DNA of 64,000 bases from Arthrobacter sp. zg-Y1171 (GCF_025244845.1 NZ_CP104264.1:124001-188000); one strand, 5' to 3'. Shown: positions 53,137-63,089, numbered from the stretch's first letter. The notes: generated by a model not told the origin, from the sequence alone. Numbers and translations: made by a program.

Positions 53137-53643
53137 TCACTGCGCGGTCAGCTGCCGCTTGGCGGAGATCACCCCGGTATTAAAGCCGGCCAGGTTCAAG
53201 CCGCCGTGGAAGCGCGCATGCTCGATCTTGATGCAGCGGTCCATCACCACCTTTAATCCGGATTGTTCGGCGTCCCGGGCCACCTGCTCGTGCCAGGATC
53301 CCAGTTGCAGCCACAGTGTTTTCGCGCCGGCCGTCCGGGCCTCGGCCAGCACTGCGGGCAGGTCCTCGTGGCGGCGGAACACGTCCACAATGTCCGGCAC
53401 CTCCGGGAGGTCCGCCAGCGAGGGATACACCGGCCGGCCCAGGATCTCCTTCGCTGCCGGGTTCACGAAATAGACCCGGTACCGCGAGGAGGAGAGGAGA
53501 TAGGTGGCAACGAAGTAGGACGCCCGGGAGGCCTTGGCAGACGCGCCGACAATGGCGATGGATTCGGCCGAGCGCAGCAACGCCAGCCGTTCCGGTGCCG
53601 TTGGTCCAGTCCAGGAACGTTGTGCGGCGGTGTCAGCGGACAT
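53137..53643 (-). CDS. CoA-binding domain protein
   Basis: The 168-residue protein is a YccU/CoA-binding Rossmann domain: IAIVGASAKASRASYFVATY, VYFVNPAAKEILGRPVYPSL, DIVDVFRRHEDLPAVLAEAR and VVMDRCIKIEHARF. It binds CoA or a nucleotide, role unknown. A paralogue lies at 61309-61752. GAGGAGG precedes the ATG at 53643, which overlaps the metY stop by 11 bp. Confidence 0.88.
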   Translation of the reverse strand: MSADTAAQRSWTGPTAPERLALLRSAESIAIVGASAKASRASYFVATYLLSSSRYRVYFVNPAAKEILGRPVYPSLADLPEVPDIVDVFRRHEDLPAVLAEARTAGAKTLWLQLGSWHEQVARDAEQSGLKVVMDRCIKIEHARFHGGLNLAGFNTGVISAKRQLTAQ

Positions 53644-54982
53644 GGGCGGCCTCCTCGAGGGCGGGTGCGGCGGTGGAAACTCTCCGGCTGCCTGCGCCCC
53701 CGCAGGCCACCGACAATGCCTGGTCCAGGTCCCAGAGAATGTCCTCCAGGTCCTCAAGGCCCACGGAAATCCGGATCAGGTCCTCGGGTACTCCTGCACT
53801 GCGAAGCTGCTCCGGCGAGAGCTGTTGGTGCGTGGTGGACCCGGGATGGATCACGAGCGTGCGGGAATCGCCCACGTTCGCCAGATGCGAGGCCAGCTGG
53901 AGCGCCTCGATGAACGCCTGCCCCGCGGCACGTCCGCCCCGGACGCCGAAGCTGAATACCGATCCGGGTCCCTTGGGCAGATACTTCCGGGCCCGCTCGT
54001 AATGCGGATGTGAGGGCAGTCCTGCGTAACTGACCCAGGACACCCGGGGATCCGCGTCCAGCCATTCAGCCACCGCCTGGGCGTTGCGCAGGTGCTCATC
54101 CAGCCGCTGCGCCAGCGTCTCCACTCCCTGCAGGAGGGCAAAAGCCGAGGTGGCGCTGAGGGAGGGTCCGATGTCCCTCAGCTGTTCGGAGCGCAGCTTG
54201 GTCAGGAACCCGTATTCGCCGAAATTCCCCCACCAGGAGATGTTTCCGTAGCTGGGTACCGGTTCCGTCATAGCCGGGAATTTACCGTTGCCCCAGTCGA
54301 ACCGGCCGCTCTCCACCACGACGCCGCCCAGGGTGGTGCCGTGTCCGCCCAGGAACTTGGTGGCGGAATGGATGACGATGTCCGCGCCGTGGGTGAAGGG
54401 CTGGACCAGATAGGGGGTGCTGAGGGTGGCGTCGAGGATCAGCGGCACCCCGGCGTCGTGCGCCACCCGGGCCAGTGCCTCGATGTCCGTCACTTCGCCG
54501 CTGGGATTGGCCACCACCTCGGCGTAGACGGCCTTGGTGTTTTCCTGCACGGCCGCGGCGTAGTCCGCCGGATCGGTGCCGGCCACAAAGGTGGTGTCAA
54601 TCCCGAACCGGCGCAGGGTCACGTCCAGCTGGGTGAAGGTGCCGCCGTACAGCTGGGCCGACGCCACGATGTGGTCCCCGGCGGAGCAGAGCGCGGCGAA
54701 GGTGATGAATTCCGCGGACATGCCCGACGCCGTCGCCACCGCCCCGATTCCGCCCTCCAGTGATGCGATGCGTTCCTCGAAGGCCGCCACCGTGGGGTTG
54801 CCGATCCGTGAGTAGATGCTGCCGTACTTCTGCAGCGAGAACAGATTCGCGGCGTCGTCCGTGTCCTTGAAGACAAACGAGGTCGACTGGTAGATGGGAA
54901 CGGCGCGCGCGCCGTGCAGGGCATCGGGGGTTCCGCCGGCGTGCAGGGCACGCGTGCGGAAACCGAACTGGTGTTCACTCAT
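53633..54982 (-). CDS. metY: O-acetylhomoserine sulfhydrylase
   Basis: PLP enzyme that makes homocysteine from O-acetylhomoserine and sulfide. The 449-residue protein starts [20 protein letters not shown] and has the PLP-lysine motif [14 protein letters not shown] (Lys209), [20 protein letters not shown] and VHGPS-type binding residues. Length matches the Met17/MetY type. GGAGCA lies upstream of the ATG. A hairpin at 55043-55063 lies in its upstream region. Confidence 0.93.
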   Translation of the reverse strand: MSEHQFGFRTRALHAGGTPDALHGARAVPIYQSTSFVFKDTDDAANLFSLQKYGSIYSRIGNPTVAAFEERIASLEGGIGAVATASGMSAEFITFAALCSAGDHIVASAQLYGGTFTQLDVTLRRFGIDTTFVAGTDPADYAAAVQENTKAVYAEVVANPSGEVTDIEALARVAHDAGVPLILDATLSTPYLVQPFTHGADIVIHSATKFLGGHGTTLGGVVVESGRFDWGNGKFPAMTEPVPSYGNISWWGNFGEYGFLTKLRSEQLRDIGPSLSATSAFALLQGVETLAQRLDEHLRNAQAVAEWLDADPRVSWVSYAGLPSHPHYERARKYLPKGPGSVFSFGVRGGRAAGQAFIEALQLASHLANVGDSRTLVIHPGSTTHQQLSPEQLRSAGVPEDLIRISVGLEDLEDILWDLDQALSVACGGAGSRRVSTAAPALEEAAHVR

Positions 54983-55042
54983 ATGCTGAGTGCTCCTTCC
55001 TGGGGAGTATGGAGGGCTGGAAACGCGGGAACCGTTGAAGAA

Positions 55043-55063
55043 TTGTTGCCGTCAGGCAAACAA
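55043..55063. promoter_or_regulatory. Inverted repeat upstream of metY
   Basis: TTGTTGCC and GGCAAACAA are complementary apart from one extra A in the right arm, with a GTCA loop, in the 148-bp gap between metY and the next gene. It may be an operator or a leader hairpin; no sulfur-regulator motif is recognised. Confidence 0.35.
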
Positions 55064-55130
55064 TGGGGAGCAGGGCGGGTGCCGGTAGGGCGCACGGACC
55101 TGCGGCGGACCGAAGCGAGGGTGGCGGGCG

Positions 55131-55391
55131 ATGGACGAGTACGTAATCGTGATTGAAACCGGCTACCGGCGTGCTGCAGCCACCCACACGATCACTTTCA
55201 CCGGGGCGATGTCCCAGGCCGAGGCCACCCAGCTGCTGCTGGAACTGATGGACGGCGGACACGAGGAACTGCTGGTGGCCCGCCCCGGGACCATGGTCCT
55301 GGAAGTCTCGGCCACCGAATTCCTGCGGGTCCAGGAGGAAATGGGCGGTTCCGTGGTGATGGACCGGGTCACGCTGACCAGGAAGCATTAG
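55131..55391 (+). CDS. Small conserved-looking hypothetical protein
   Basis: The 86-residue protein (MDEYVIVIETGYRRAAATHT ...) has a regular alternation of polar and hydrophobic residues and reads as coding, but I do not recognise a family. It is divergent from metY. Its stop overlaps the acs-like gene end by 4 bp (convergent). Confidence 0.55.
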   Translation: MDEYVIVIETGYRRAAATHTITFTGAMSQAEATQLLLELMDGGHEELLVARPGTMVLEVSATEFLRVQEEMGGSVVMDRVTLTRKH

Positions 55392-57361
55392 GCCGTCCCT
55401 CCGCGCCGCGCCGCGCAAACGGCCCTGATCGGCTCGATGCACGGCTCGTTCTGGAGGCTGCTGGTGTCGCCGAGCGGTGCGCCCTCAAACAGCTCGGACA
55501 GCAGGCGGCGCAGGATCTTTCCGGAGCGCGTCTTGGGCACATCGGGAACCACGACGACGGCGGCGGGCCGGGCGATCGGTCCGATCTCCCGGGCCACGTG
55601 TGCCCGCAGCACGTCGCCGGCGCGTGCGGCCTCCGCTGCCCCCGTCAGCACCACGAAGGCAACGACTGCGTGCCCGGTGCGGGGATCGGCAACCGGGCAG
55701 ACGCCGGCTTCGACCACCCAGGGGTGGGAGACCAGGGCAGATTCGATTTCGATGGTGGAGAGCCGGTGCCCGGAAACATTCAGCACGTCGTCCACCCGCC
55801 CCAGGATCCAGGTGTCGCCGTCGTCGTCGGACCGGGCGCCGTCGCCCGCCAGGAACCATCCCTGCCGTGCGTACTGCCGCCAGTAGGACTCCAGATAGCG
55901 CTGCGGGTTGCCCCAAACCGTGCGGGCCATGCCGGGTCCCAGCCGGTCCACCACAATGAAGCCCGGGGTATTCGGCGGGACCGGGGCCCCGTCGCCGTCC
56001 ACTACCCGGGTGCCGATGCCGGGCATGGGGCGAGAGGCGCAGCCGGGTTTGAACGTGCGGTCGGTGGGCCGCGGGGTGAGGATGGCAGCACCCGTTTCGG
56101 ACTGCCACCAGGTATCCAGCACCGGAACCCCGCCCCGGCCGAACTGCTCCCGGAACCAGCGCCAGGCCTCCGGGTTCACGGCCTCGCCGACGGTGCCGAG
56201 CAGGCGGATCGAGGAGAGGTCATAGTGCGGCGGGACGCCGTCGGGAAACCACCCCATCAGGGACCGAACCAGGGTGGGGGCGGTGTAGTAGCTGGTCACC
56301 CCGTAGCGTTCGATGATTTCCAGGTGCCGGCCCGGGTGCGGGGTGTCCGGGGTGCCTTCGAAGATCACCTGGGTGGCGCCGTTGGCGAGCGGTCCGTAGA
56401 TCTCATAGGTGTGCGCCGTGACCCACGCCAGGTCCGCGGTGCACCAGTGCACGTCCGCTGACCGCTGGGCGGGGTCCGGATGGCTGAAGAGGTAGTCGTA
56501 GCTCTGTGCGGCCTGGGTCAGGTAGCCGCCGGTGGTGTGGACCAGGCCCTTCGGCCGGCCGGTGGTGCCGGAGGTGTACATGATGAACAGCGGCGTCTCG
56601 GCGTCGAACGCGGCGGCTTCATGAACGTCCGACGCCATGTCCACGCTCTCGTGCCACCACACATCGCGGCCGTGCACCCAGCGGACCGGAGATCCGGTCC
56701 GGCGGATCACCAGGACGTGCTCAACGGAGTCGGCACCGGCGACGGCGGCATCCGCGTTGTCCTTCACGGGTACGGCGCGGCCGCGTCGGTACTGTCCGTC
56801 CGTGGTGACCAGCAGCTTCGCACCGGTGTCCCGGACGCGGAATTTCAGCGCCTCGGCGGAGAACCCGCCGAACACCAGCGAGTGCACTGCCCCGATCCGT
56901 GCGCAGGCCAGGGTGATGACAATTGTCTCGACGAGGACCGGCAGGTAGATCACCACCCGGTCCCCGGCTCCTACGCCCAGGGCCTGCAGGGCGTTGGCGG
57001 CGCGGCAGACCTGCTGCAGCAGTTCGGCGTAGGTCACGGAGCGGCGGTCTCCGGGTTCGCCCTCGAAGTGCAGGGCAACCCGGCTGCCGTGCCCGGCTGC
57101 CACGTGCCGGTCCACGCAGTTCACGGCGGCATTCAGGCGGCCCCCGGCAAACCACTCGATACTCGGAACGGTGTAATCCGCCTCTGCTTCCGGAACTTCC
57201 GGGCCGCTGATCCGCTGCGGCCGGTGGAAGGTATGGGCGGTCTGCCAGGGTTCCTCCCACTGCAGGCGGCGGGCCGCGGCCTCCCAGAAGGCAATACGTT
57301 CGGTTTCGGTGACGGGCTCCGGAGAGGTTTCCACGGTGGCAAGTGCAGGGGTCAGGCCCAT
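55388..57361 (-). CDS. Acetyl-CoA synthetase-like acyl-CoA ligase
   Basis: The 657-residue ANL-family enzyme has A3 FIMYTSGTTGRPKGLVHTTG, A5 LDTWWQSETGAAILTPRP (the Trp of WWQ narrows the pocket as in acetate enzymes), A8 ILGRVDDVLNVSGHRLSTIE and the acetylation-site lysine in TRSGKILRR near the end. So its substrate is probably a C2-C3 acid. It is the last gene of an operon with an ABC importer (stop and start overlap by 10 bp) and may activate the imported molecule. Confidence 0.85.
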   Translation of the reverse strand: MGLTPALATVETSPEPVTETERIAFWEAAARRLQWEEPWQTAHTFHRPQRISGPEVPEAEADYTVPSIEWFAGGRLNAAVNCVDRHVAAGHGSRVALHFEGEPGDRRSVTYAELLQQVCRAANALQALGVGAGDRVVIYLPVLVETIVITLACARIGAVHSLVFGGFSAEALKFRVRDTGAKLLVTTDGQYRRGRAVPVKDNADAAVAGADSVEHVLVIRRTGSPVRWVHGRDVWWHESVDMASDVHEAAAFDAETPLFIMYTSGTTGRPKGLVHTTGGYLTQAAQSYDYLFSHPDPAQRSADVHWCTADLAWVTAHTYEIYGPLANGATQVIFEGTPDTPHPGRHLEIIERYGVTSYYTAPTLVRSLMGWFPDGVPPHYDLSSIRLLGTVGEAVNPEAWRWFREQFGRGGVPVLDTWWQSETGAAILTPRPTDRTFKPGCASRPMPGIGTRVVDGDGAPVPPNTPGFIVVDRLGPGMARTVWGNPQRYLESYWRQYARQGWFLAGDGARSDDDGDTWILGRVDDVLNVSGHRLSTIEIESALVSHPWVVEAGVCPVADPRTGHAVVAFVVLTGAAEAARAGDVLRAHVAREIGPIARPAAVVVVPDVPKTRSGKILRRLLSELFEGAPLGDTSSLQNEPCIEPIRAVCAARRGGTA

Positions 57362-58194
57362 TTCCGGACCGCCTTTCGCTCCGCGATTCCCAGCAGGGCA
57401 TCGGTGGCTTTGCCGATAACGGCCAGAGTGATGATGGCCAGGAACATGCGGTCGGTCCGGCCGTTGTTCTGCGAGTCCATCAGCAGGAAGCCGAGTCCCA
57501 TCGAGGACGCAATCAGTTCCGCCGCAACCAGGAACAGCCAGGATTGGGCGAGCGCGAGCCGCAGGCCGGAGAAGACGGCCGGTACCACCGCCGGCAACTG
57601 CACGGTGGCCAGCAGCTTCACGCCGCGGAGCCCGAAGGCGCGGGCTGCCTCCACCAGGTTCCGGTCCACGTGGCGCAGTGCCAGCGCAACGGTGGTGAAG
57701 ACCGGAAAGAACGCGCCGATGGTGATCAGCGTGATCTTGGAATCCTCGCCGATTTTCATCCAGAGGATCAGCAGCGGTACCCACGCCAGGGACGGAACCG
57801 CCCGGAGGGCTCCGATGGCCGGGCCCAGCAGGGCATCGGCCAGCCGGGACAGGCCCAGCAGGGCGCCAAGGATCAGTCCCAGGGCGGAACCGATGGCAAA
57901 GCCGGTCAGCACCCGCTGGGTGGAGATGGCGATATGGAGGCCCAGTTGGCCGCGCTGCACCAGGTCCGCCGCGGCGTTGTACACGGCGCCGGGGGAGGGA
58001 AGCTGCACGGGGCTGAAGACTCCGGTGGTTGAGGTGAGCTGCCAGGCCGCGAGCAGCAGCACCGGGACGAACAGGCCCAGTCCGAGCCGGGGGATCGGTC
58101 GGTCCGGCCAGGCGGCCTTAGCAGCTGCTTCCGGCGTTCGAAGGGACGCTTTGCGGGTGCGGGCCGGGGCCGGGGATGTGGCCGGGGTGCTCAT
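57352..58194 (-). CDS. ABC transporter permease, SsuC/TauC-type
   Basis: The 280-residue protein has six hydrophobic helices and the permease EAA motif region VEAARAFGLRGVKLLATVQLP. Members form the channel for sulfonates, nitrate, taurine or related organic anions. It overlaps the substrate-binding gene by 4 bp (ATGA) and the ligase gene by 10 bp, so all are translated together. Confidence 0.88.
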   Translation of the reverse strand: MSTPATSPAPARTRKASLRTPEAAAKAAWPDRPIPRLGLGLFVPVLLLAAWQLTSTTGVFSPVQLPSPGAVYNAAADLVQRGQLGLHIAISTQRVLTGFAIGSALGLILGALLGLSRLADALLGPAIGALRAVPSLAWVPLLILWMKIGEDSKITLITIGAFFPVFTTVALALRHVDRNLVEAARAFGLRGVKLLATVQLPAVVPAVFSGLRLALAQSWLFLVAAELIASSMGLGFLLMDSQNNGRTDRMFLAIITLAVIGKATDALLGIAERKAVRKWA

Positions 58195-59258
58195 GAGGAG
58201 GCTCCGAGGGAGTCCGGATCCGCGTTCCGGACATAGGAGTCATCCAGGAGGCTGGCCAGGGCATCGTCGACCTGCTCCTGGCTGGCCACGTCACCGGTCT
58301 CCACCAGGGTGGGACCGATCTTCGCCAGGACGCTGCGCTGGGCTTCACCGGGTGCGGGATCCACATCCAGGTTGCTGCGCTCGCCGATCACCGTTTTGGC
58401 GACGGCGGGGTCCAGCCCGGCCACGTCGGCCAGGATCTGCGCGGTTTCATCGGGATTTGCTGCTGCCCAGGCACGGGCCTTTTCGTACGCGTTGACCACG
58501 GCCTGCGCCTGCTCGGGGTCTTCCGACAGGAAGGACTCGTTCGCTGCGAGGAGCCCGTAGGTATTGAAGTCCAGATTGCGGTAGGCCAGCCGGGAACCGT
58601 TCTGCTCGGCTCCGGCCATGATCGGATCCAGTCCGGCCCAGGCATCCACCGACCCGTTCTCCAGTGCAGCGCGGCCGTCGGCATGCTGCAACTGCTCCAC
58701 GGTGATGTCGGAGAGGGCCAGCCCCGCCTCGTCCAGCGCCTGGACCAGGAAGAAGTAGGGATCGGTGCCCTTGGTTGCGGCCACCGATTTGCCGGCCAGA
58801 TCGGCTACCGAGCTGATACCTGAATCGGGACCGACCACCAGGGCCGACCATTCGGGCTGGGAGAAGACGTCAATCACCTTGATCGGGGAGCCGTTGGCCC
58901 GGTTGAGCAAGGCGGCCGAACCAGCGGTGGAGCCGACGTCGATCGCACCCGAACGCAGGTTCTCATTGGCCTTGTTGGAGCCGGCGGACTGGACCCATTC
59001 CACGGTGACCCCGTCATCGGCCAAAGCGTCCTCCAGCCAGCCCTGGTCCTTGATGATCAGGCTCAGCGGGTTATACGTGGCGAAGTCGAGCGTGAGCGTC
59101 CCGCCGTCGGCGTCCTCTACGGCGGAGACGCCGGTGGTGTCTTCCCCGGCAACGCATCCGGTGAGGGTGAGCGCGGCGGCAGCTGCGACGGCGGCGAGCA
59201 TGCGGGACGTCCGGCGGGGAAGGGGGTACAGATGGGACAGGTGGGAACGGCTGTTCAT
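58191..59258 (-). CDS. ABC transporter substrate-binding lipoprotein, SsuA-like
   Basis: The 355-residue protein has a lipoprotein signal with lipobox LTGC (Cys35), then the NMT1/SsuA-like fold: TYNPLSLIIKDQGWLEDALA, SAGSNKANENLRSGAIDVGS and FSQPEWSALVVGPDSGISSV. It captures a sulfonate-like organic anion outside the membrane. Second gene of the operon (ssuB, ssuA, ssuC, ligase). Confidence 0.88.
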   Translation of the reverse strand: MNSRSHLSHLYPLPRRTSRMLAAVAAAAALTLTGCVAGEDTTGVSAVEDADGGTLTLDFATYNPLSLIIKDQGWLEDALADDGVTVEWVQSAGSNKANENLRSGAIDVGSTAGSAALLNRANGSPIKVIDVFSQPEWSALVVGPDSGISSVADLAGKSVAATKGTDPYFFLVQALDEAGLALSDITVEQLQHADGRAALENGSVDAWAGLDPIMAGAEQNGSRLAYRNLDFNTYGLLAANESFLSEDPEQAQAVVNAYEKARAWAAANPDETAQILADVAGLDPAVAKTVIGERSNLDVDPAPGEAQRSVLAKIGPTLVETGDVASQEQVDDALASLLDDSYVRNADPDSLGASS

Positions 59259-59333
59259 GATGGTTCCTTAAGGGAGGAGGGTGCGCAAAAGCGCAGTAAG
59301 GGTTTGCGTGTGGAGAGGGCAGAGGGGTGCCGT

Positions 59334-59351
59334 GCCCTGACGGGACAGGGC
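59334..59351 (-). other. Hairpin between the ABC ATPase and binding-protein genes
   Basis: GCCCTG and CAGGGC (6-bp arms, 59334-59339 and 59346-59351) form a hairpin in the 139-bp gap between the ATP-binding gene and the lipoprotein gene. It may set the relative expression of the two by processing or attenuation; nothing more is visible. Confidence 0.3.
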
Positions 59352-59397
59352 GGTGCCCGTTGCGAAAGGCCAGGAAGGCCTGGGAGGCGCGGGAGGG

Positions 59398-60231
<834 letters not shown>

Positions 60232-60237
60232 AGGAAC

Positions 60238-60402
60238 GCTCCATCGATCCTGGCAGTAGCACCCTACGGAAAGTGTCCTGAGCCGGGATAACGGCTTCCT
60301 GCGACACCAGCCTCGTTATTGCCGCCTCTCAAGGAGGAAATGCGGCAACCAGGGTTGCTGCGGCTTCATCGATCCAGGTCTCTCAGCCGCTCGGGATGGT
60401 CA
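60238..60402 (-). promoter_or_regulatory. Candidate SAM-I riboswitch before the ABC/ligase operon
   Basis: On the minus strand, GCGGCT (60390-60385) pairs with AGCCGC (60365-60360) as P2, enclosing a 19-nt internal loop ending GATGA, then AGCAACC: the SAM-I core. CCATC (60399-60395) can pair with GATGG (60245-60241) as P1; AACCCT with AGGGTGCTA (60265-60257) as P3, and loop CCTGG (60378-60374) with CCAGG (60253-60249) as the pseudoknot. The P3 arm is enlarged by about 85 nt of nested hairpins, and P4 is missing. P1 would hide the GGAG ribosome site (60242-60239). Confidence 0.6.
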
Positions 60403-60408
60403 AGGACT

Positions 60409-60437
60409 ACTAAACGCCGTATCCGCGGATCCGACAA
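60409..60437 (-). promoter_or_regulatory. Promoter of the riboswitch/ABC operon
   Basis: On the minus strand TTGTCG (60437-60432) and TTTAGT (60414-60409) are spaced by 17 bp. Transcription would start near 60402, immediately before the P1 stem of the riboswitch. The 200 bp between here and the hydrolase at 60638 hold nothing else I can identify. Confidence 0.5.
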
Positions 60438-60637
60438 GCCCGGTCAGGTACGCCCCGTTCACATAAGGAAATGTTCCACGCCGTCGCCGGTCCTGCCGTC
60501 TGCGGCACTTCCGTGCACCTGCAGGCCGCGGGCATTGACCGCGCGCGCCGTCGGCTCCTAATTTTGGAACACGGTGCGTTAAGGCGGGCTCGTCAGCTCT
60601 CCTGCATCTTCCTACCCCCAACCAGCAGGAGCCTGCC

Positions 60638-61255
60638 ATGGAATCAGCTTCGGGTGCCTCCGGAATCGTGATGTCCGCCGATGGAACGCCCATTGCGTGG
60701 TCCCGGCAAGGCAGCGGCCCACCGTTGGCGATCGTGGGACCCCTGCTGGCGCACCGCAGCAGTCCCGCGACGGTGGTCCTGGCGGACGCCCTCTCGAAAA
60801 ACCACACGGTCTACACCTATGACCGCCGGGGCATCGGGGAAAGCGGCATGGGCGAGGAATACACCGCGGAATCGGACGTTGACGACCTGCTGGCTGTCCT
60901 CCAGGTGGCGGGAGGAACAACCGACCTTTACGGGTTCGATGAAGGGGCGTTCCTGGCCCTAAGGGCCGCGGAGGAATCCACGGTGGTCAGCCGGGTGGTG
61001 GCCCTGGAACCCACCCTGTCCCTCGCTGACGGGGAGGACGAACTGATGGTCCTGCAGACCGAGATCGAGGGCCTCGCCGGTGTCCGGATCCCCGTTCTGG
61101 TTATGGCCGGCAGCAGCAGCGGCGAGGATACCCAGGACCTGGCGCGGCAGACCGCGGACGCCTTGGACTCCGGGGAGTTCCTGCTGCTGGAATCGGATAG
61201 CGGCGGCGTTCCCAACGCGGCCCTGACCGATGCCATCGAGTCTTTCCTGGGCTAG
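60638..61255 (+). CDS. Alpha/beta hydrolase-fold protein with Asp at the nucleophile position
   Basis: The 205-residue protein has the fold's TYDRRGIGESGMGE strand/loop, but the nucleophile elbow reads LYGFDEGAFLAL, with Asp101 where most family members have Ser. Haloalkane dehalogenases use Asp here, but other dehalogenase features such as the Trp halide ligands are not seen. No catalytic His motif (GH) is clear near the C-terminus. CAGGAG precedes the ATG. It may be a catalytically altered or inactive member. Confidence 0.7.
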   Translation: MESASGASGIVMSADGTPIAWSRQGSGPPLAIVGPLLAHRSSPATVVLADALSKNHTVYTYDRRGIGESGMGEEYTAESDVDDLLAVLQVAGGTTDLYGFDEGAFLALRAAEESTVVSRVVALEPTLSLADGEDELMVLQTEIEGLAGVRIPVLVMAGSSSGEDTQDLARQTADALDSGEFLLLESDSGGVPNAALTDAIESFLG

Positions 61256-61308
61256 CCAGCTCGGGCGTAAGCTGAAGCCGAATCTTCGGGCTCAGCAAAG
61301 GACGGCAG

Positions 61309-61752
61309 ATGTTCCAGTTCAACGGCGACAGCAGCGCACACGTCAACGACCCTGCGGTAATGGAGCGGTTGCTCCGGAACAAACCGGCCCGGTGGGCGAT
61401 CGTGGGCTTGTCCAATAACCCGCTCCGCCCCGCCGTCGGCGTCTCACGCTTTGTCCAGGACCATCTGGGCATGGAGATCATTCCCGTGAGCCTGAAGGGC
61501 GATGACGTGCACGGCAACAAGGGGTACCGCCGGCTCAGCGAAATCCCGGGAAGCATCGACGTGGTGGATTGCTTCGTGAATTCCGCCCGCGTGGGCGACA
61601 TTGTGGACCAGGCCATCGAAGTGGGCGCCAAGGCGGTTTGGATGCAGCTCGGCGTGGTGGACGAAGCGGCAGCCGCGCGTGCAGCAGCGGCGGGGCTCGA
61701 CGTCGTGATGGACGCCTGCCCGGTCATCGAAGCACCGCGTTTCGGGCTCTAG
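61309..61752 (+). CDS. CoA-binding domain protein (paralogue)
   Basis: The 147-residue protein is the YccU/CoA-binding Rossmann domain: WAIVGLSNNPLRPAVGVSRF, SIDVVDCFVNSARVGDIVDQ, VGAKAVWMQLGVVDEAAAAR and VVMDACPVIEAPRFG. It shares architecture with the protein at 53137-53643. Its TAG stop and the convergent DUF1206 gene's stop share the same CTAG. Confidence 0.88.
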   Translation: MFQFNGDSSAHVNDPAVMERLLRNKPARWAIVGLSNNPLRPAVGVSRFVQDHLGMEIIPVSLKGDDVHGNKGYRRLSEIPGSIDVVDCFVNSARVGDIVDQAIEVGAKAVWMQLGVVDEAAAARAAAAGLDVVMDACPVIEAPRFGL

Positions 61753-62582
61753 AGTTTGGCGAACCGGGCGCGGATGATTCCCATGTACAGCCCGTAGAGC
61801 ATCAGGCCGATTCCCACTGCTGCCAGCGCCACCACGCCGAAGGGCTGGTCCCGCAGCGTATGCAGCGCACCGTCGAGGCCGGTGGACTCTTCCGGGTCCG
61901 CCTGTACGGCGGCCAGGGTGAGCAGCACCCCCAGGATGGCAAGCGACACTCCCTTGGCGATAAAGCCGGCCACGCCGGTGATGTCCACGGCCTTTGACCA
62001 GAGCCCGCCGGGGACGCCGGTGAGGTTCCGGCGGAAGCGGCGGGTGGCGCCCTTGAAAATGAAGTAGCCGCCGATCCCCACCACTACCAGTCCGGCGAGG
62101 CCCAGAATCCATTGGCCCGCTGGTACCGCCAGCAGGCGGGCGGTCCAGCTGACCGAGGAAGAGCTGCCGCCGTTGCTGCCGCGGCCCAGGGCGAACGAAG
62201 CGAAAATGGTTCCGATACCCCCGTAAACGAGCACCTGTCCGGCGTTGCTGGCCCGGTCCTTCCAGAGCTCCTTTTCCTTCAGCTGCTGTCCGGCAAGGAA
62301 GATGCGGCTGAGCTGGAACAGCGCCAGGGCGTAGCAGCCGAGGAAGCAGAACCAGAGGAGCACGTACCCGGCGGGCTGTTTGGCCACAGCGGCTACGGCT
62401 CCGCTGGTGTCCGCGTTGCCGGATCCTCCGGCGTTGATCTGCAGGGCGATCGCGCCGATGACAATGTGTACGATCCCGCTTGCCACGTAGCCCACCCGGG
62501 CGAACCGCTCGAAGGCCGTGGAATCGGCGGCGCGCTCGGCGGCCTGGCTGACGGGGCCGGTACTGCGGTTGTTCTGCTTCAA
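61749..62582 (-). CDS. DUF1206 membrane protein
   Basis: The 277-residue protein has seven to eight helices in three similar modules (FARVGYVASGIVHIVIGAIA, ILGLAGLVVVGIGGYFIFKG, IAKGVSLAILGVLLTLAAVQ), as in DUF1206 proteins, function unknown. No ATG lies at a suitable place; I propose the TTG at 62582 with GAAGGA upstream. The longer frame upstream reads non-homologous sequence. Confidence 0.75.
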   Translation of the reverse strand: MKQNNRSTGPVSQAAERAADSTAFERFARVGYVASGIVHIVIGAIALQINAGGSGNADTSGAVAAVAKQPAGYVLLWFCFLGCYALALFQLSRIFLAGQQLKEKELWKDRASNAGQVLVYGGIGTIFASFALGRGSNGGSSSSVSWTARLLAVPAGQWILGLAGLVVVGIGGYFIFKGATRRFRRNLTGVPGGLWSKAVDITGVAGFIAKGVSLAILGVLLTLAAVQADPEESTGLDGALHTLRDQPFGVVALAAVGIGLMLYGLYMGIIRARFAKL

Positions 62583-62702
62583 ACCGTTTTGTCCTTCGCT
62601 CCGCTGCCGGCATGCCCGCAGCTTTCCTACCTGTTCCTCCCATCCTGCCACCCATGGGGTGCGGCAGTGCCACCGCACGGACGGCGGCGTTAGGCTTTCC
62701 AC

Positions 62703-63089
62703 ATGGATGCGGGTGAGCTTAAACGATTGTGCCTGTCCCTGCCCGGAGCGTTTGAAGATTTCCCCTTCGGGCCGGAGTCCTCGGTGTTCAAGGTGCGGGC
62801 TGCCGGCGGCAAGGCGAAAATGTTTGCCCTGACCGCCCTCGCCGGCGAGCCCCTGATGATCAGCCTGAAGTGCGAACCTGAGCTGGCCCTCCAGCTGCGC
62901 GCCGCCCATCCGGAAATCACGGGCGCCTGGCACATGAACAAGACGCACTGGAACCAGGTGGAAGTTGCCTCCGGCCTGCCGCACGGCATGATCCGGGACC
63001 TGGTGGAGGACTCCTATGACCTTGTGGTGGCGTCGCTGCCGCGAAAGGACCGGGAATCACTCGAGTGGAAGGGCCTGGCGGGCGGATGA
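62703..63089 (+). CDS. MmcQ/YjbR family protein
   Basis: The 128-residue protein matches the YjbR/CyaY-like MmcQ fold: LKRLCLSLPGAFEDFPFGPE, LMISLKCEPELALQLRAAHP and WHMNKTHWNQVEVASGLPHG. Its function is unknown, possibly DNA binding. TAGGCT ends 6 nt before the ATG (leaderless type). The stop overlaps the next ATG (ATGA). Confidence 0.9.
   Translation: MDAGELKRLCLSLPGAFEDFPFGPESSVFKVRAAGGKAKMFALTALAGEPLMISLKCEPELALQLRAAHPEITGAWHMNKTHWNQVEVASGLPHGMIRDLVEDSYDLVVASLPRKDRESLEWKGLAGG

Noticed and set aside
56480-58495. 671-codon plus-strand frame opposite the acs-like and ABC permease genes
   Set aside because: Antisense to three well-supported overlapping genes and lacks any domain.
61749-62984. 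Longer DUF1206 protein starting at 62984
   Set aside because: The extra part overlaps the MmcQ gene on the other strand and has no DUF1206 similarity.
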